The notes: a model not told the origin generated them from the letters alone. A stretch of 40,222 bases of DNA from JACVRX01 sp035697245 (GCA_035697245.1 DASSDH010000159.1:1-40222); one strand, 5' to 3'; positions 7,458-17,260 are shown, counted from the stretch's first letter. A program made the numbers and translations.

Positions 7458-7792
7458 CAGATGTCCTCTCCGGTTCGCTTCGCGAACCGGACCTTGTTGC
7501 CGTTGTCGTCGACTCGGTATCCGACCCTGGTGCCGACGGTCTTCTTGTCACCGTCGATCTCCACCTCGACGGCGAGCATCACGTTGCTCACCTTGATCGG
7601 AGCCTCCTGGTGCACGATGCCGCCGGACTTGGCTCCTCGTGCGCTCTGCACCGTCTTGGTGTGTTTGGTGATGCGGTTGACGCCTTCGACCAGGATCCTG
7701 CCGTCATTCGGATAGGCCACGATCACCTTGCCGATCGCGCCTTTGTCCTTGCCAGCGATCACCACCACGGTGTCACCTTTCTTGATCCGCAT
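7457..7792 (-). CDS. rplX: 50S ribosomal protein L24
   Basis: 111-aa assembly-initiator protein. Seen: an N-terminal KOW motif (KKGDTVVVIAGKDKGAIGKV), VEGVNRITKHTKTVQSARGA, and the C-terminal domain ending RFAKRTGEDI. ATG at 7792, two bases after the rplN stop. Confidence 0.97.
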   Translation of the reverse strand: MRIKKGDTVVVIAGKDKGAIGKVIVAYPNDGRILVEGVNRITKHTKTVQSARGAKSGGIVHQEAPIKVSNVMLAVEVEIDGDKKTVGTRVGYRVDDNGNKVRFAKRTGEDI

Positions 7793-7794
7793 GT

Positions 7795-8163
7795 TCAGAG
7801 CACCTCCGGGGCCAGCGAGATGATCCGCATGAATCTCTTCTCGCGAAGTTCACGTCCGACCGGACCGAAAATGCGTGTTCCGCGCGGGTCCCCGCCGTCC
7901 CTGATGATCACAGCGGCGTTCTCGTCGAAGCGGATGTACGAGCCGTCGGGTCGGCGACGCTCCTTGGCGGTACGTACGACGACGGCCTTGACGACCTCGC
8001 CCTTCTTGACTCCACTGCCAGGGATCGCGTCCTTGACAGTGGCGACGATGACGTCACCGATGCCGGCGTAACGGCGGCCGGAACCACCGAGAACGCGGAT
8101 ACATAGCAGTTCCTTGGCGCCGGTGTTGTCGGCGACGCGTAGCCGCGACTCCTGCTGGATCAT
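7795..8163 (-). CDS. rplN: 50S ribosomal protein L14
   Basis: 122-aa highly conserved large-subunit protein at the inter-subunit bridge. Seen: MIQQESRLRVADNTGAKELL at the start, AGIGDVIVATVKDAIPGSGV, VVVRTAKERRRPDGSYIRFD and the C-terminal ELREKRFMRIISLAPEVL. ATG overlaps the rpsQ stop by 4 bases (ATGA). Confidence 0.98.
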   Translation of the reverse strand: MIQQESRLRVADNTGAKELLCIRVLGGSGRRYAGIGDVIVATVKDAIPGSGVKKGEVVKAVVVRTAKERRRPDGSYIRFDENAAVIIRDGGDPRGTRIFGPVGRELREKRFMRIISLAPEVL

Positions 8164-8453
8164 TTCGCTTTCTCCACGACTTCCACCACGCGCCAGCGCT
8201 TGGTCGCCGACAGCGGACGGGTCTCCATCAGCAGAACCCGGTCGCCGACGACGGCGCTGTTCTGTTCGTCATGAGCTTTCAGCTTGTTGGTGCGGCGCAC
8301 GACCTTGCCGTACAGCGGGTGCTTGAACCGGTCTTCGACCGCGACTACCACGGTCTTGTCCATCTTGTCGCTGACGACAAGGCCCTCGCGCACCTTGCGA
8401 AAGCCGCGAGACTTGGTCTGTTCGGTCACGTCGGTGTCTTTCTTGCTCGTCAT
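8160..8453 (-). CDS. rpsQ: 30S ribosomal protein S17
   Basis: 97-aa 16S-rRNA-binding OB-fold protein. Seen: RGFRKVREGLVVSDKMDKTV, VEDRFKHPLYGKVVRRTNKL, AHDEQNSAVVGDRVLLMETR and PLSATKRWRVVEVVEKAK, the standard S17 string. It has an N-terminal extension of about 15 residues (MTSKKDTDVTEQTKS). ATG at 8453 overlaps the rpmC stop by 4 bases. Confidence 0.97.
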   Translation of the reverse strand: MTSKKDTDVTEQTKSRGFRKVREGLVVSDKMDKTVVVAVEDRFKHPLYGKVVRRTNKLKAHDEQNSAVVGDRVLLMETRPLSATKRWRVVEVVEKAK

Positions 8454-8710
8454 GCGGCACCACCTGAGGTGGCGTGGGAATCGTCGACCAGTGCGGTGAT
8501 GCCGAGCTCACGTTCACGCATGATCGTGTAGATCCGGGCGATGTCTCGGCGGACCGCCTTGAGCCGTCCATGACTCTCCAACTGACCGGTCGCAGCCTGA
8601 AAACGAAGGTTGAACAGCCCTTCCTTGGCTTTGTGCAGCTCGCTGACCAGGTCGGCATCGGACATGGCCCGAAGTGCTGCGGCGGTGAGGTCCTTCGAAC
8701 CGACGGCCAT
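8450..8710 (-). CDS. rpmC: 50S ribosomal protein L29
   Basis: 86-aa two-helix protein at the exit tunnel mouth. Seen: LRAMSDADLVSELHKAKEGL, FNLRFQAATGQLESHGRLKA and VRRDIARIYTIMRERELG, the L29 signature. ATG at 8710 overlaps the rplP stop by one base (TGATG); the frame is open further upstream but that part is within rplP and unlike L29. Confidence 0.96.
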   Translation of the reverse strand: MAVGSKDLTAAALRAMSDADLVSELHKAKEGLFNLRFQAATGQLESHGRLKAVRRDIARIYTIMRERELGITALVDDSHATSGGAA

Positions 8711-9129
8711 CAGAACTCGCCTCCCTCGCGCGTGACGATCCGAGCCTTCATGGGCAGCTTGTGCATGGCCCGGGTGAGCGCCTGCCGCGCCACCTTCTCG
8801 TTGGGGTAGGAGAGCTCGAACATGACCCGGCCGGGTTTGACGTTGGCGATCCACCACTCGGGCGAGCCTTTACCGGAACCCATCCGGGTCTCGGCGGGCT
8901 TCTTCGTCAGCGGACGATCGGGGTAGATGTTGATCCACACCTTGCCCCCGCGGCGGATGTGCCGGGTGATGGCGATACGAGCCGACTCGATCTGCCGGTT
9001 GGTCACGTAGTGGCCTTCGACCGCCTGAATGCCGTACTCACCAAATGCGAGCGAGGTCCCCCCTTTGGCCATACCCCGCCGCGTCGGGTGGTGCTGCTTG
9101 CGGTGCTTGACCCTGCGCGGGATCAGCAT
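8710..9129 (-). CDS. rplP: 50S ribosomal protein L16
   Basis: 139-aa protein of the tRNA A-site and 5S region. Seen: MLIPRRVKHRKQHHPTRRGM, SLAFGEYGIQAVEGHYVTNR, IESARIAITRHIRRGGKVWI and RMGSGKGSPEWWIANVKPGR. Length and sequence are canonical. ATG at 9129, two bases after the rpsC stop. Confidence 0.98.
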   Translation of the reverse strand: MLIPRRVKHRKQHHPTRRGMAKGGTSLAFGEYGIQAVEGHYVTNRQIESARIAITRHIRRGGKVWINIYPDRPLTKKPAETRMGSGKGSPEWWIANVKPGRVMFELSYPNEKVARQALTRAMHKLPMKARIVTREGGEF

Positions 9130-9131
9130 GC

Positions 9132-9944
9132 TCAGGCCTCCTGCTCGCTGCTCGGGGCCGTGCTGACCGCTGCCTCGGTCGCGGCCGCCACGCCGCCGAC
9201 CTGCTCGCTGCGCGCGTCACCACGGGCCGGGCGGCGCCGCTCCGGCCGCCTGCGCTGCTGCTGGACCCGCGCCTGGGCGGCCTGCGCCTCGCGCTCGGCG
9301 CGAGAGCCGGCGAGGTCGCCCTTGTAGATCCATACCTTGACCCCGATCCGGCCGAAGGTGGTCTTGGCCTCGTAGAAGCCGTAGTCGACGTCGGCTCGAA
9401 GCGTGTGCAGTGGCACCCGGCCCTCTCGGTAGAACTCCGACCGGCTCATCTCCGCACCGCCCAGGCGGCCAGAACATTGCACCCGGATGCCTTTGGCCCC
9501 GGCGCGCATGGTGGTCTGGATCGACTTACGCATGGCCCGGCGGAACGCCACCCGGGCCGAAAGCTGCTCGGCGACCCCTTGGGCGACGAGCTGCGCGTCG
9601 ATCTCCGGTTGCTTCACCTCGAGGATGTTGAGCTGCACCTGCTTGCCGGTGAGGTTCTCCAGCTCCGTCCGCAGCCGGTCGGCTTCGGCGCCTCGGCGGC
9701 CGATGACAATTCCCGGCCGGGCGGTGTGGATGTCGACCCGGACCCGATCCCGGGTCCGCTCGATGTCGACCTTGGCGATACCCGCGCGCTCCATGCCCTT
9801 GCTCATCAGCTTGCGGATGGCCACGTCTTCGGAGACGTAGTCCCGATACCGCTGACCCGGGGTAGTGCTGTCGGCGAACCACCGGCTCTTGTGGTCGGTG
9901 GAGATGCCGAGCCGGAACCCGTGCGGGTTGATCTTCTGACCCAC
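9132..9944 (-). CDS. rpsC: 30S ribosomal protein S3
   Basis: 270-aa protein at the mRNA entry channel. Seen: GQKINPHGFRLGISTDHKSR, a KH RNA-binding domain (HTARPGIVIGRRGAEADRL), and the C-terminal S3 domain with GRLGGAEMSRSEFYREGRVP. The C-terminal tail after about residue 215 is a long, low-complexity Ala/Gln/Arg/Glu extension, common in high-GC actinobacteria. The start is the GTG at 9944, one base overlapping the rplV stop. Confidence 0.98.
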   Translation of the reverse strand: MGQKINPHGFRLGISTDHKSRWFADSTTPGQRYRDYVSEDVAIRKLMSKGMERAGIAKVDIERTRDRVRVDIHTARPGIVIGRRGAEADRLRTELENLTGKQVQLNILEVKQPEIDAQLVAQGVAEQLSARVAFRRAMRKSIQTTMRAGAKGIRVQCSGRLGGAEMSRSEFYREGRVPLHTLRADVDYGFYEAKTTFGRIGVKVWIYKGDLAGSRAEREAQAAQARVQQQRRRPERRRPARGDARSEQVGGVAAATEAAVSTAPSSEQEA

Positions 9945-10327
9945 TAGCGGGCCCCTCCCTTCGAACCGGCGGTGCGGCGGGTGCGCTGCACCGGCATACG
10001 TTCTTCGACGACGACGGTGATGTGGCTGGTGCGCTTGTTGATCCGGTAGGCCCGGCCTTGCGCTCGTGGCCGGAACCGCTTGATCGTCGGGCCCTCGTCC
10101 ACGTAGGCCTGCGCCACGTAGAGCGAGTCAGCAGCGGCGCCGCCGTTGTCCTCGGCGTTCGCCATCGCGCTCTCGAGCACCTTGCGCACCGGTTCGGCAG
10201 CGGCCTGCGGCGCGAACCGCAGGATGGCTGCCGCCTCGTCTGCCTGCATTCCCCGGATCAGGTCCACCACGCGGCGCGCCTTCATGGGCGTGACGCGGAC
10301 GAACCGCGCCTGGGCCCTGGCTTCCAT
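9944..10327 (-). CDS. rplV: 50S ribosomal protein L22
   Basis: 127-aa protein lining the exit tunnel; its hairpin loop is a macrolide-related site. Seen: MEARAQARFVRVTPMKARRV, VVDLIRGMQADEAAAILRFA, and the loop region PTIKRFRPRAQGRAYRINKR. The ATG at 10327 is preferred over the adjacent GTG at 10330 because AGGAG then lies 5 nt upstream, versus 2 nt for GTG. Confidence 0.97.
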   Translation of the reverse strand: MEARAQARFVRVTPMKARRVVDLIRGMQADEAAAILRFAPQAAAEPVRKVLESAMANAEDNGGAAADSLYVAQAYVDEGPTIKRFRPRAQGRAYRINKRTSHITVVVEERMPVQRTRRTAGSKGGAR

Positions 10328-10362
10328 CACGACTCCTAGCTCTCGTCAATCTCGTGGTGAAC

Positions 10363-10644
10363 TCACCGGCGCCGGGCGCGCCGGTCGTCCTTCTCGTGGC
10401 CTCGGAAGGTCCGGGTCGGCGCGAACTCGCCCAGCTTGTGGCCGATCATCGACTCGGTGATGAAGATCGGCACGTGCTTGCGACCGTCGTGGACCGCGAT
10501 GGTGTGCCCGATCATGTCCGGCACGATCATGGACCGACGCGACCACGTCTTGATCACGTTCTTGGTGCCCTTCGTGTTCTGCACCTCGACCTTCTTGGCC
10601 AGGTGCTCGTCGACGAAGGGGCCCTTCTTGAGGCTGCGCGGCAT
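10363..10644 (-). CDS. rpsS: 30S ribosomal protein S19
   Basis: 93-aa head protein contacting the A-site tRNA. Seen: MPRSLKKGPFVDEHLAKKVE, TWSRRSMIVPDMIGHTIAVH, DGRKHVPIFITESMIGHKLG and FAPTRTFRGHEKDDR, all canonical. ATG at 10644, 17 bp after rplB. Confidence 0.98.
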   Translation of the reverse strand: MPRSLKKGPFVDEHLAKKVEVQNTKGTKNVIKTWSRRSMIVPDMIGHTIAVHDGRKHVPIFITESMIGHKLGEFAPTRTFRGHEKDDRRARRR

Positions 10645-10661
10645 GCTCTACCTGCTCCCGA

Positions 10662-11498
10662 TCAACGCTTCTTGCCGGTCTTGCGACGGCGGACGATCTG
10701 ACGGTCACTGGGCTTGTTGGCTCGACGGGTCCGGCCTTCCGGTCGGCCGTTTGGGTTCACCGGGTGGCGCCCACCCGAGCTCTTGCCCTCGCCGCCGCCA
10801 TGTGGGTGGTCGACGGGGTTCATGGCGACACCACGGACCGCGGGCCGCTTGCCCTTCCAGCGCATCCGGCCGGCCTTGCCCCAGTTGATGTTGGACTGCT
10901 CGGCGTTGCCGACCTCACCGACGGTGGCGCGGCAGCGGACGTCGACGTTGCGGATTTCACCAGAGGGCATCCGCAGCTGTGCCCAGGTGCCCTCCTTCGC
11001 GACGAGTTGCACTCGGGCACCGGCCGAGCGAGCGATCTTGGCGCCGCCGCCGGGCCGCAGCTCGATGGCGTGCACGACGGTCCCGACCGGGATGTTTCGC
11101 AGCGGTAGGTTGTTACCGGGCTTGATGTCAGCCCGCGGGCCGGCCTCTACCAGACCCCCCTGCGTCAACCGGGTCGGCGCCAGGATGTACCGCTTCTCAC
11201 CGTCGACGTAGTGCAGCAGGGCGATCCGGGCCGTGCGATTCGGGTCGTACTCGATGTGCGCAACCTTGGCCGGCACACCGTCCTTGTCCGAGCGGCGGAA
11301 GTCGATCACTCGAAACTGGCGCTTGTGGCCACCGCCCTGGTGCCTGGTCGTGATCTTCCCCGCGTTGTTGCGTCCGCCTTTGCGGGGCAGCGGGCGCACC
11401 AGCGACTTCTCCGGTTCGGAGCGGGTGACCTCGACGAAGTCGGCCACGCTGGCGCCACGACGGCCCGGCGTTGTCGGCTTGTACTTACGAATGCCCAT
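10662..11498 (-). CDS. rplB: 50S ribosomal protein L2
   Basis: 278-aa primary 23S-rRNA-binding protein needed for peptidyl transfer. Seen: MGIRKYKPTTPGRRGASVAD, the SH3-like and OB domains, and the conserved C-terminal loop MNPVDHPHGGGEGKSSGGRH with the key histidine. ATG at 11498. Position between rplW and rpsS is standard for the S10 operon. Confidence 0.98.
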   Translation of the reverse strand: MGIRKYKPTTPGRRGASVADFVEVTRSEPEKSLVRPLPRKGGRNNAGKITTRHQGGGHKRQFRVIDFRRSDKDGVPAKVAHIEYDPNRTARIALLHYVDGEKRYILAPTRLTQGGLVEAGPRADIKPGNNLPLRNIPVGTVVHAIELRPGGGAKIARSAGARVQLVAKEGTWAQLRMPSGEIRNVDVRCRATVGEVGNAEQSNINWGKAGRMRWKGKRPAVRGVAMNPVDHPHGGGEGKSSGGRHPVNPNGRPEGRTRRANKPSDRQIVRRRKTGKKR

Positions 11499-11524
11499 TT
11501 CTCGTCCTCGTCATCGTGGCCTGG

Positions 11525-11830
11525 TCAGGAGACCGGGCCTCCGAAGATGTCGATGCGCTGACCTTCGGCCACGGTCACGATCGCCCGCTTGGTATCCGGC
11601 CGCCGGCCCACGCCGAAGCGGGTGCGACGGCGCTTGCCCTGGCGGTTCTGCGTGTTCACACCGGTCACCGTCACGTCGAACACCTTCTCGACCGCGATCT
11701 TGATCTCGGTCTTGTTCGCGTCGGGCGCGACGACGAACGTGTACTTGTTCTCGTCGAGCAGGCCGTAGCTCTTCTCGGAGACGACCGGCCCCCGCAGCAC
11801 GTCGCGCGGATCCTTGTGAATGGCGCTCAC
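11525..11830 (-). CDS. rplW: 50S ribosomal protein L23
   Basis: 101-aa exit-tunnel protein and docking site for trigger factor and SRP. Seen: IHKDPRDVLRGPVVSEKSYG, LLDENKYTFVVAPDANKTEI, KIAVEKVFDVTVTGVNTQNR and the basic loop GKRRRTRFGVG. The GTG at 11830 overlaps the rplD stop by 4 bases (GTGA). Confidence 0.97.
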   Translation of the reverse strand: MSAIHKDPRDVLRGPVVSEKSYGLLDENKYTFVVAPDANKTEIKIAVEKVFDVTVTGVNTQNRQGKRRRTRFGVGRRPDTKRAIVTVAEGQRIDIFGGPVS

Positions 11831-12513
11831 TCGGCCACCTCCTCGGTCGTTTCGACGTCGGACTCGTTCGTGGCCTCGGCAGCCGCATCAGCGGTGGAGC
11901 GGGCGAGGAACGCCTCGAGAGCGGTCCCGGTGAACACGACATCGTCGGCGCACAACACGTCGTACGTATTGAGCTGGTCGGGTGTCAGCAGGTGCACCTG
12001 AGGGGCGTTGCGCAGGCTCTTCACCGTGACGTCGTCACCGCGCGCCGCTACCACGAGCACCTGGCGGCTCTCGGTTATCGACCCGAGTACGGCCAGTGCC
12101 GACTTCGTCGACGGTGTGTCGCCGTCGACGAAGCCCGTGACGACGTGGACGTGGCCGTGCCGGGCCCGGTCGGACAGGGCGCCGCGCAGGGCAGCGGCCT
12201 TCATCTTCTTCGGTGTCCGCTGGGCGTAGTCGCGCGGCGTCGGACCGTGCACGACACCGCCGCCGGCGAATTGCGGCGCCCGGGTCGAGCCCTGCCGCGC
12301 TCGGCCGGTGCCCTTTTGGCGGTAGGGCTTGCGCCCGCCGCCGGAGACCTCGCCCCTGGATTTGGTGCTGTGTGTGCCCCGCCGCGCCGCAGCGAGCTGG
12401 GCGACAACCACCTGGTGGATCAGCGGAACGTTGACCGTTACGTCGAAGACGTCCGCGGGGAGTTCGACGCTGCCGGCCTTCTTTCCGGCGGCGGTCCTGA
12501 CGTTGATCTTCAT
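11827..12513 (-). CDS. rplD: 50S ribosomal protein L4
   Basis: 228-aa exit-tunnel protein; in enterobacteria L4 also represses the S10 operon. Seen: the loop STKSRGEVSGGGRKPYRQKG plus TGRARQGSTRAPQFAGGGVV, which reaches the tunnel constriction, then the globular domain. The C-terminus has an acidic Ala/Glu-rich tail. ATG at 12513 overlaps the rplC stop by one base; the frame is open far upstream within rplC, but that part does not resemble L4. Confidence 0.97.
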   Translation of the reverse strand: MKINVRTAAGKKAGSVELPADVFDVTVNVPLIHQVVVAQLAAARRGTHSTKSRGEVSGGGRKPYRQKGTGRARQGSTRAPQFAGGGVVHGPTPRDYAQRTPKKMKAAALRGALSDRARHGHVHVVTGFVDGDTPSTKSALAVLGSITESRQVLVVAARGDDVTVKSLRNAPQVHLLTPDQLNTYDVLCADDVVFTGTALEAFLARSTADAAAEATNESDVETTEEVAE

Positions 12514-13172
12514 CACGGTTGGACCTCGGCCTTCGCGGCGGTCTTGACCAGAACGAGCCCACCGGTAGGGCCAGGAACAGCGCCTTTGAGCAGCAGCAGC
12601 CCCTGGTCGGCGTCCACGGAATGCACGCTCACGTTCTGCGCGGTCACTCGGACCCCGCCCATCCGGCCAGGCATCCGCTGGCCGCGAAAGACCCGCCCGG
12701 GGGTGGCGCACCCGCCGATGGAGCCCGGCGAGCGGTGCTTGCGCTGGACACCGTGAGAGGCGCGAAGGCCGGCGAAACCGTGCCGCTTCACCACCCCGGC
12801 GAAGCCTTTGCCCTTGCTCGTCCCGACGACGTCGACGACCTGCCCGGGCTCGAACAACTCGACCGTGAGCTCCTGACCCAGGCTGTACTCGGAGGCATCG
12901 GCCGTCCGGAGCTCGACCGTGTGCCGGCGAGGAGTGACGCCAGCCTTGTCGAAGTGCCCTTTCATCGGCTGGGTGACCTTGCGCGGATTCGTCGCGCCGT
13001 ACGCGATCTGGACGGCGTCGTAGCCGTCGGTCTGCGGGGTGCGGACTTGGGTCACGACACACGGCCCAGCCTTGACCACAGTCACCGGGACGACTCGGTT
13101 GTTGTCGTCCCACACCTGGGTCATGCCCAGCTTCTCGCCGAGCAGGCCCTTGAGACTCGCCTGAATGGTCAT
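12513..13172 (-). CDS. rplC: 50S ribosomal protein L3
   Basis: 219-aa assembly-initiating protein near the peptidyl-transferase centre. Seen: LLGEKLGMTQVWDDNNRVVP, KGKGFAGVVKRHGFAGLRAS, HGVQRKHRSPGSIGGCATPG and VFRGQRMPGRMGG. ATG at 13172, 12 bp after the rpsJ stop. Confidence 0.98.
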   Translation of the reverse strand: MTIQASLKGLLGEKLGMTQVWDDNNRVVPVTVVKAGPCVVTQVRTPQTDGYDAVQIAYGATNPRKVTQPMKGHFDKAGVTPRRHTVELRTADASEYSLGQELTVELFEPGQVVDVVGTSKGKGFAGVVKRHGFAGLRASHGVQRKHRSPGSIGGCATPGRVFRGQRMPGRMGGVRVTAQNVSVHSVDADQGLLLLKGAVPGPTGGLVLVKTAAKAEVQP

Positions 13173-13184
13173 GTGGCGCGTCCT

Positions 13185-13493
13185 CTACAGCTTGATCTCG
13201 ATGTCGACACCCGCCGGCAGGTCGAGCCGCATCAGCGAGTCGACGGTCTTCGGCGTGGGGTCGATAATGTCGATGAGCCGTTTGTGCGTGCGCATCTCGA
13301 AGTGCTCGCGGCTGTCCTTGTACTTGTGCGGCGATCGGATGACGCAGTAGACGTTCTTCTCGGTGGGTAGCGGCACCGGGCCGGCGACGTGTGCGCCCGT
13401 GCGCGTCACCGTGTCGACGATCTTGCGCGCCGACGAGTCGATGACCTCGTGGTCGTAGGCCTTGAGCCGGATGCGGATCTTCTGTCCCGCCAT
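13185..13493 (-). CDS. rpsJ: 30S ribosomal protein S10 (NusE)
   Basis: 102-aa ribosomal head protein that also links ribosome and RNA polymerase through NusG and acts in NusB-dependent antitermination. Seen: MAGQKIRIRLKAYDHEVIDS, VAGPVPLPTEKNVYCVIRSP and HKYKDSREHFEMRTHKRLID. ATG at 13493; the frame is open upstream into the leader but that sequence is not S10-like. It is the first gene of the S10 operon, behind a leader of about 270 nt with its own promoter. Confidence 0.98.
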   Translation of the reverse strand: MAGQKIRIRLKAYDHEVIDSSARKIVDTVTRTGAHVAGPVPLPTEKNVYCVIRSPHKYKDSREHFEMRTHKRLIDIIDPTPKTVDSLMRLDLPAGVDIEIKL

Positions 13494-13578
13494 GGCTAGG
13501 TGTAGTCCTTCTCTCGTGCCGCTATGGAACCGACCGATGTTCGGAGTTCCGAAGCGCCCGCGATCGTCGCCGAGCCTC

Positions 13579-13602
13579 CGACCCCCGCGGTCGGGCGTGT
13601 CG
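13579..13602 (-). promoter_or_regulatory. Shared ribosomal-operon leader element, S10 copy
   Basis: A 24-nt element in the S10 leader, 86 nt upstream of the rpsJ ATG, read on the minus strand as CGACACGCCCGACCG then CGGGGGTCG. An identical copy lies in the rpsL leader (18196-18219). It can fold as CGACC-loop-GGTCG (extended by one pair here) or, alternatively, as CCCG-loop-CGGG; the two foldings exclude each other. Its role is unknown; a common regulatory signal for both operons is inferred. Confidence 0.7.
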
Positions 13603-13764
13603 CACACGCAGGCCGCAAAGAGGCTGGCGCGGACTCGAACGGATCGGGGATTCGGAAGGCCCGACACGATGCCGGACTTCGGGTGGAGGTCTCCGGTCCG
13701 GGCGCCGACCTGGATCGACTCCAGGCCCGACGCACCCCGGCGGCCTCCGCCGAGCAACCTGAAC

Positions 13765-13794
13765 AGTATGCCAGAGCCCGCCAGCCCCTGACTA
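13765..13794 (-). promoter_or_regulatory. Likely S10 operon promoter
   Basis: Minus-strand -10 CATACT (13770-13765) with -35-like TAGTCA (13794-13789) and an 18-bp spacer, lying 66 bp past the end of tuf. Transcription from here would give a leader of about 265 nt before rpsJ, so the S10 operon can be expressed separately from the str operon. Confidence 0.55.
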
Positions 13795-13860
13795 ATCCAT
13801 GGGAACTACCGGGGCGCCGACGGGGGCCGGGTGAACACGAGTCCGGGCCCCTGCGGGCTC

Positions 13861-15054
<1,194 letters not shown>

Positions 15055-15113
15055 TGTGGGGTCCTCCTGTTGGGACTGGTACTTCGTCTTCTCGTTGGTC
15101 GGCCGGGACCTGG

Positions 15114-17219
15114 TTACTCGCCCCGGGCCTTCTTGATGATCTCTTCCGCGACGTTCTTCGGGATCTCGGCGTACGAGTCGAACTGCATGGAGTAACTCGC
15201 CCTGCCCTGCGTCCTGCTGCGGAGGTCTCCGACGTAGCCGAACATCTCCGAAAGCGGGACCAGCGCCTTGATCACGCGGGCGCCCGTGCGCTCCTCCATC
15301 GCCTGGATGTGGCCGCGGCGGGAGTTGAGGTCGCCGATCACGTCGCCCATGTAGTCCTCCGGCGTCGTCACCTCGACCGAGAAGATCGGCTCCAAGAGCG
15401 CCGGGTCGGCCTTCCGAGCCGCTTCCTTGAAGGCCATCGAACCGGCGATCTTGAAGGCGAGCTCGGAGGAGTCCACGTCGTGGTACGCCCCGTCGCGCAG
15501 GGTCACCTTGACGTCGACCAGTGGGTACCCAGCGATCACGCCGAACTCCATTGCTTCCTGGATGCCCTCGTCGACTGCCGGGATGAACTCCCGCGGGATG
15601 CGCCCTCCGGTGATGGCGTTGACGAACTCGTACCCGCCGTCACCGCCGCCCCTGGTCGGCTCGATGTCGATCACCACCCGGCCGAACTGACCGGAACCCC
15701 CGGTCTGCTTCTTGTGGGTGTACTCGACCTTCTCCACCCGACGACGGATCGTCTCGCGGTACGCGACCTGCGGCTTGCCGACATTCGCCTCGACTCGGAA
15801 CTCCCGCTTCATCCGGTCGACCAGCACCTCGAGGTGCAGTTCGCCCATCCCGGAGATGATCGTCTGCCCGGTGTCATCGTCCGTACGGACCTGGAAGGTT
15901 GGGTCCTCCTCGGCCAGCCGCTGGATCGCCGTGGACAACTTCTCCTGGTCGGCCTTCGTGCGTGGCTCGATGGCGACCGAGATGACCGGAGCCGGGAAGG
16001 TCATCGACTCGAGGATGACCGGAGCCTCCGGCGCGCTGAGCGTGTCACCGGTCGTGGTGTCCTTCAACCCCATGACCGCGACGATCTGACCCGCGCTGGC
16101 GAGGCGGATCTCTTCCCGCTTGTTCGCGTGCATCCGGTAGATCTTGCCGATCCGCTCCTTGTGCCCCTTGGTGCTGTTCAGCACCTGCGCACCGGCTTTC
16201 AGCGTGCCTGAGTACACCCGGACGAACGTGAGCTTGCCCAGGTGCTGGTCGCTCATGATCTTGAAGGCCAACGCCGACACCGGCGCGTTCTCGTCCGGCA
16301 CGCGAAGCATGACGTCGCTCTCGTCGCCGACCGCGTGCCCCTCGACGGCACCGACATCGAGCGGGGACGGCAAATAGCGGACCACGGCGTCGAGCATCGG
16401 CTGCACGCCCTTGTTCTTGAACGCCGAGCCGCACAGCACCGGAGTGAGCTTGCCGGCGATCGTGGCCCGCCGGATCGCAGCTATCAGGGCCTTCTCGGAA
16501 GGCTCCTCGCCCTCGAGGTAGAGCTCCATCATCTCGTCGTCGTTCTCGGCAATGGTCTCGAGCAGCTTGTCGCGGTATTCGGCGGCCGCCTCGGCGTGAC
16601 TGGCCGGGATGTCGACGGTGTCGTACATCTCGCCCTTCTCGGCTTCGGCGCTCCAGATCAGGGCCTGCATGCCGACGAGGTCGATGACGCCGCGGAAGTC
16701 AGCTTCGGCCCCGATCGGCAGCTGCACGACCAGGGGCACGGCCTTGAGCCGGGTGACGATCATGTCGACGCAGCGATGGAACTCGGCGCCGACGCGATCC
16801 ATCTTGTTGACGAAGCAGATGCGTGGGACGTGGTACTTCGTCGCCTGCCGCCACACCTGCTCGGACTGCGGCTCCACCCCGGCGACGCCGTCGAACACGG
16901 CCACCGCGCCGTCCAGGACCCGCAGCGAACGTTCGACTTCCACGGTGAAGTCGACGTGGCCGGGCGTGTCGATGATGTTGATGATGTGGCCGTCCCACTG
17001 ACAGGTGGTGGCAGCGGAGGTGATGGTGATTCCACGCTCCTGCTCCTGCTCCATCCAGTCCATCGTGGCTGCGCCCTCGTGGACCTCACCGATCTTGTAG
17101 TTGATCCCGGTGTAGAACAGGATGCGCTCGGTGGTCGTGGTCTTGCCCGCGTCGATGTGGGCCATGATCCCGATGTTGCGGACCCTGGCCAGGTCGAGCG
17201 TGCGAAGGTCGGTGACCAT
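15114..17219 (-). CDS. fusA: Elongation factor G
   Basis: 701-aa translocase GTPase that moves tRNAs and mRNA after peptide transfer and acts with RRF in ribosome recycling. Seen: G1 AHIDAGKTTTTERILFYTG, G2 GITITSAA, G3 DTPGHVDF, G4 NKMD, then domains II-V ending with the MFGYVGDLRSRTQGRASYSM signature. ATG at 17219 with GAGGAAG upstream. It lies between rpsG and tuf in the standard str order. Confidence 0.99.
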   Translation of the reverse strand: MVTDLRTLDLARVRNIGIMAHIDAGKTTTTERILFYTGINYKIGEVHEGAATMDWMEQEQERGITITSAATTCQWDGHIINIIDTPGHVDFTVEVERSLRVLDGAVAVFDGVAGVEPQSEQVWRQATKYHVPRICFVNKMDRVGAEFHRCVDMIVTRLKAVPLVVQLPIGAEADFRGVIDLVGMQALIWSAEAEKGEMYDTVDIPASHAEAAAEYRDKLLETIAENDDEMMELYLEGEEPSEKALIAAIRRATIAGKLTPVLCGSAFKNKGVQPMLDAVVRYLPSPLDVGAVEGHAVGDESDVMLRVPDENAPVSALAFKIMSDQHLGKLTFVRVYSGTLKAGAQVLNSTKGHKERIGKIYRMHANKREEIRLASAGQIVAVMGLKDTTTGDTLSAPEAPVILESMTFPAPVISVAIEPRTKADQEKLSTAIQRLAEEDPTFQVRTDDDTGQTIISGMGELHLEVLVDRMKREFRVEANVGKPQVAYRETIRRRVEKVEYTHKKQTGGSGQFGRVVIDIEPTRGGGDGGYEFVNAITGGRIPREFIPAVDEGIQEAMEFGVIAGYPLVDVKVTLRDGAYHDVDSSELAFKIAGSMAFKEAARKADPALLEPIFSVEVTTPEDYMGDVIGDLNSRRGHIQAMEERTGARVIKALVPLSEMFGYVGDLRSRTQGRASYSMQFDSYAEIPKNVAEEIIKKARGE

Positions 17220-17260
17220 CTTGGTGCGTCGCTTCCTCTAACGATGTCTGTGCCGCGGTG

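Noticed and set aside
12514..13113. N-terminal extension of L4
   Set aside because: Lies in rplC in a shifted frame; L4 homology begins at ATG 12513.
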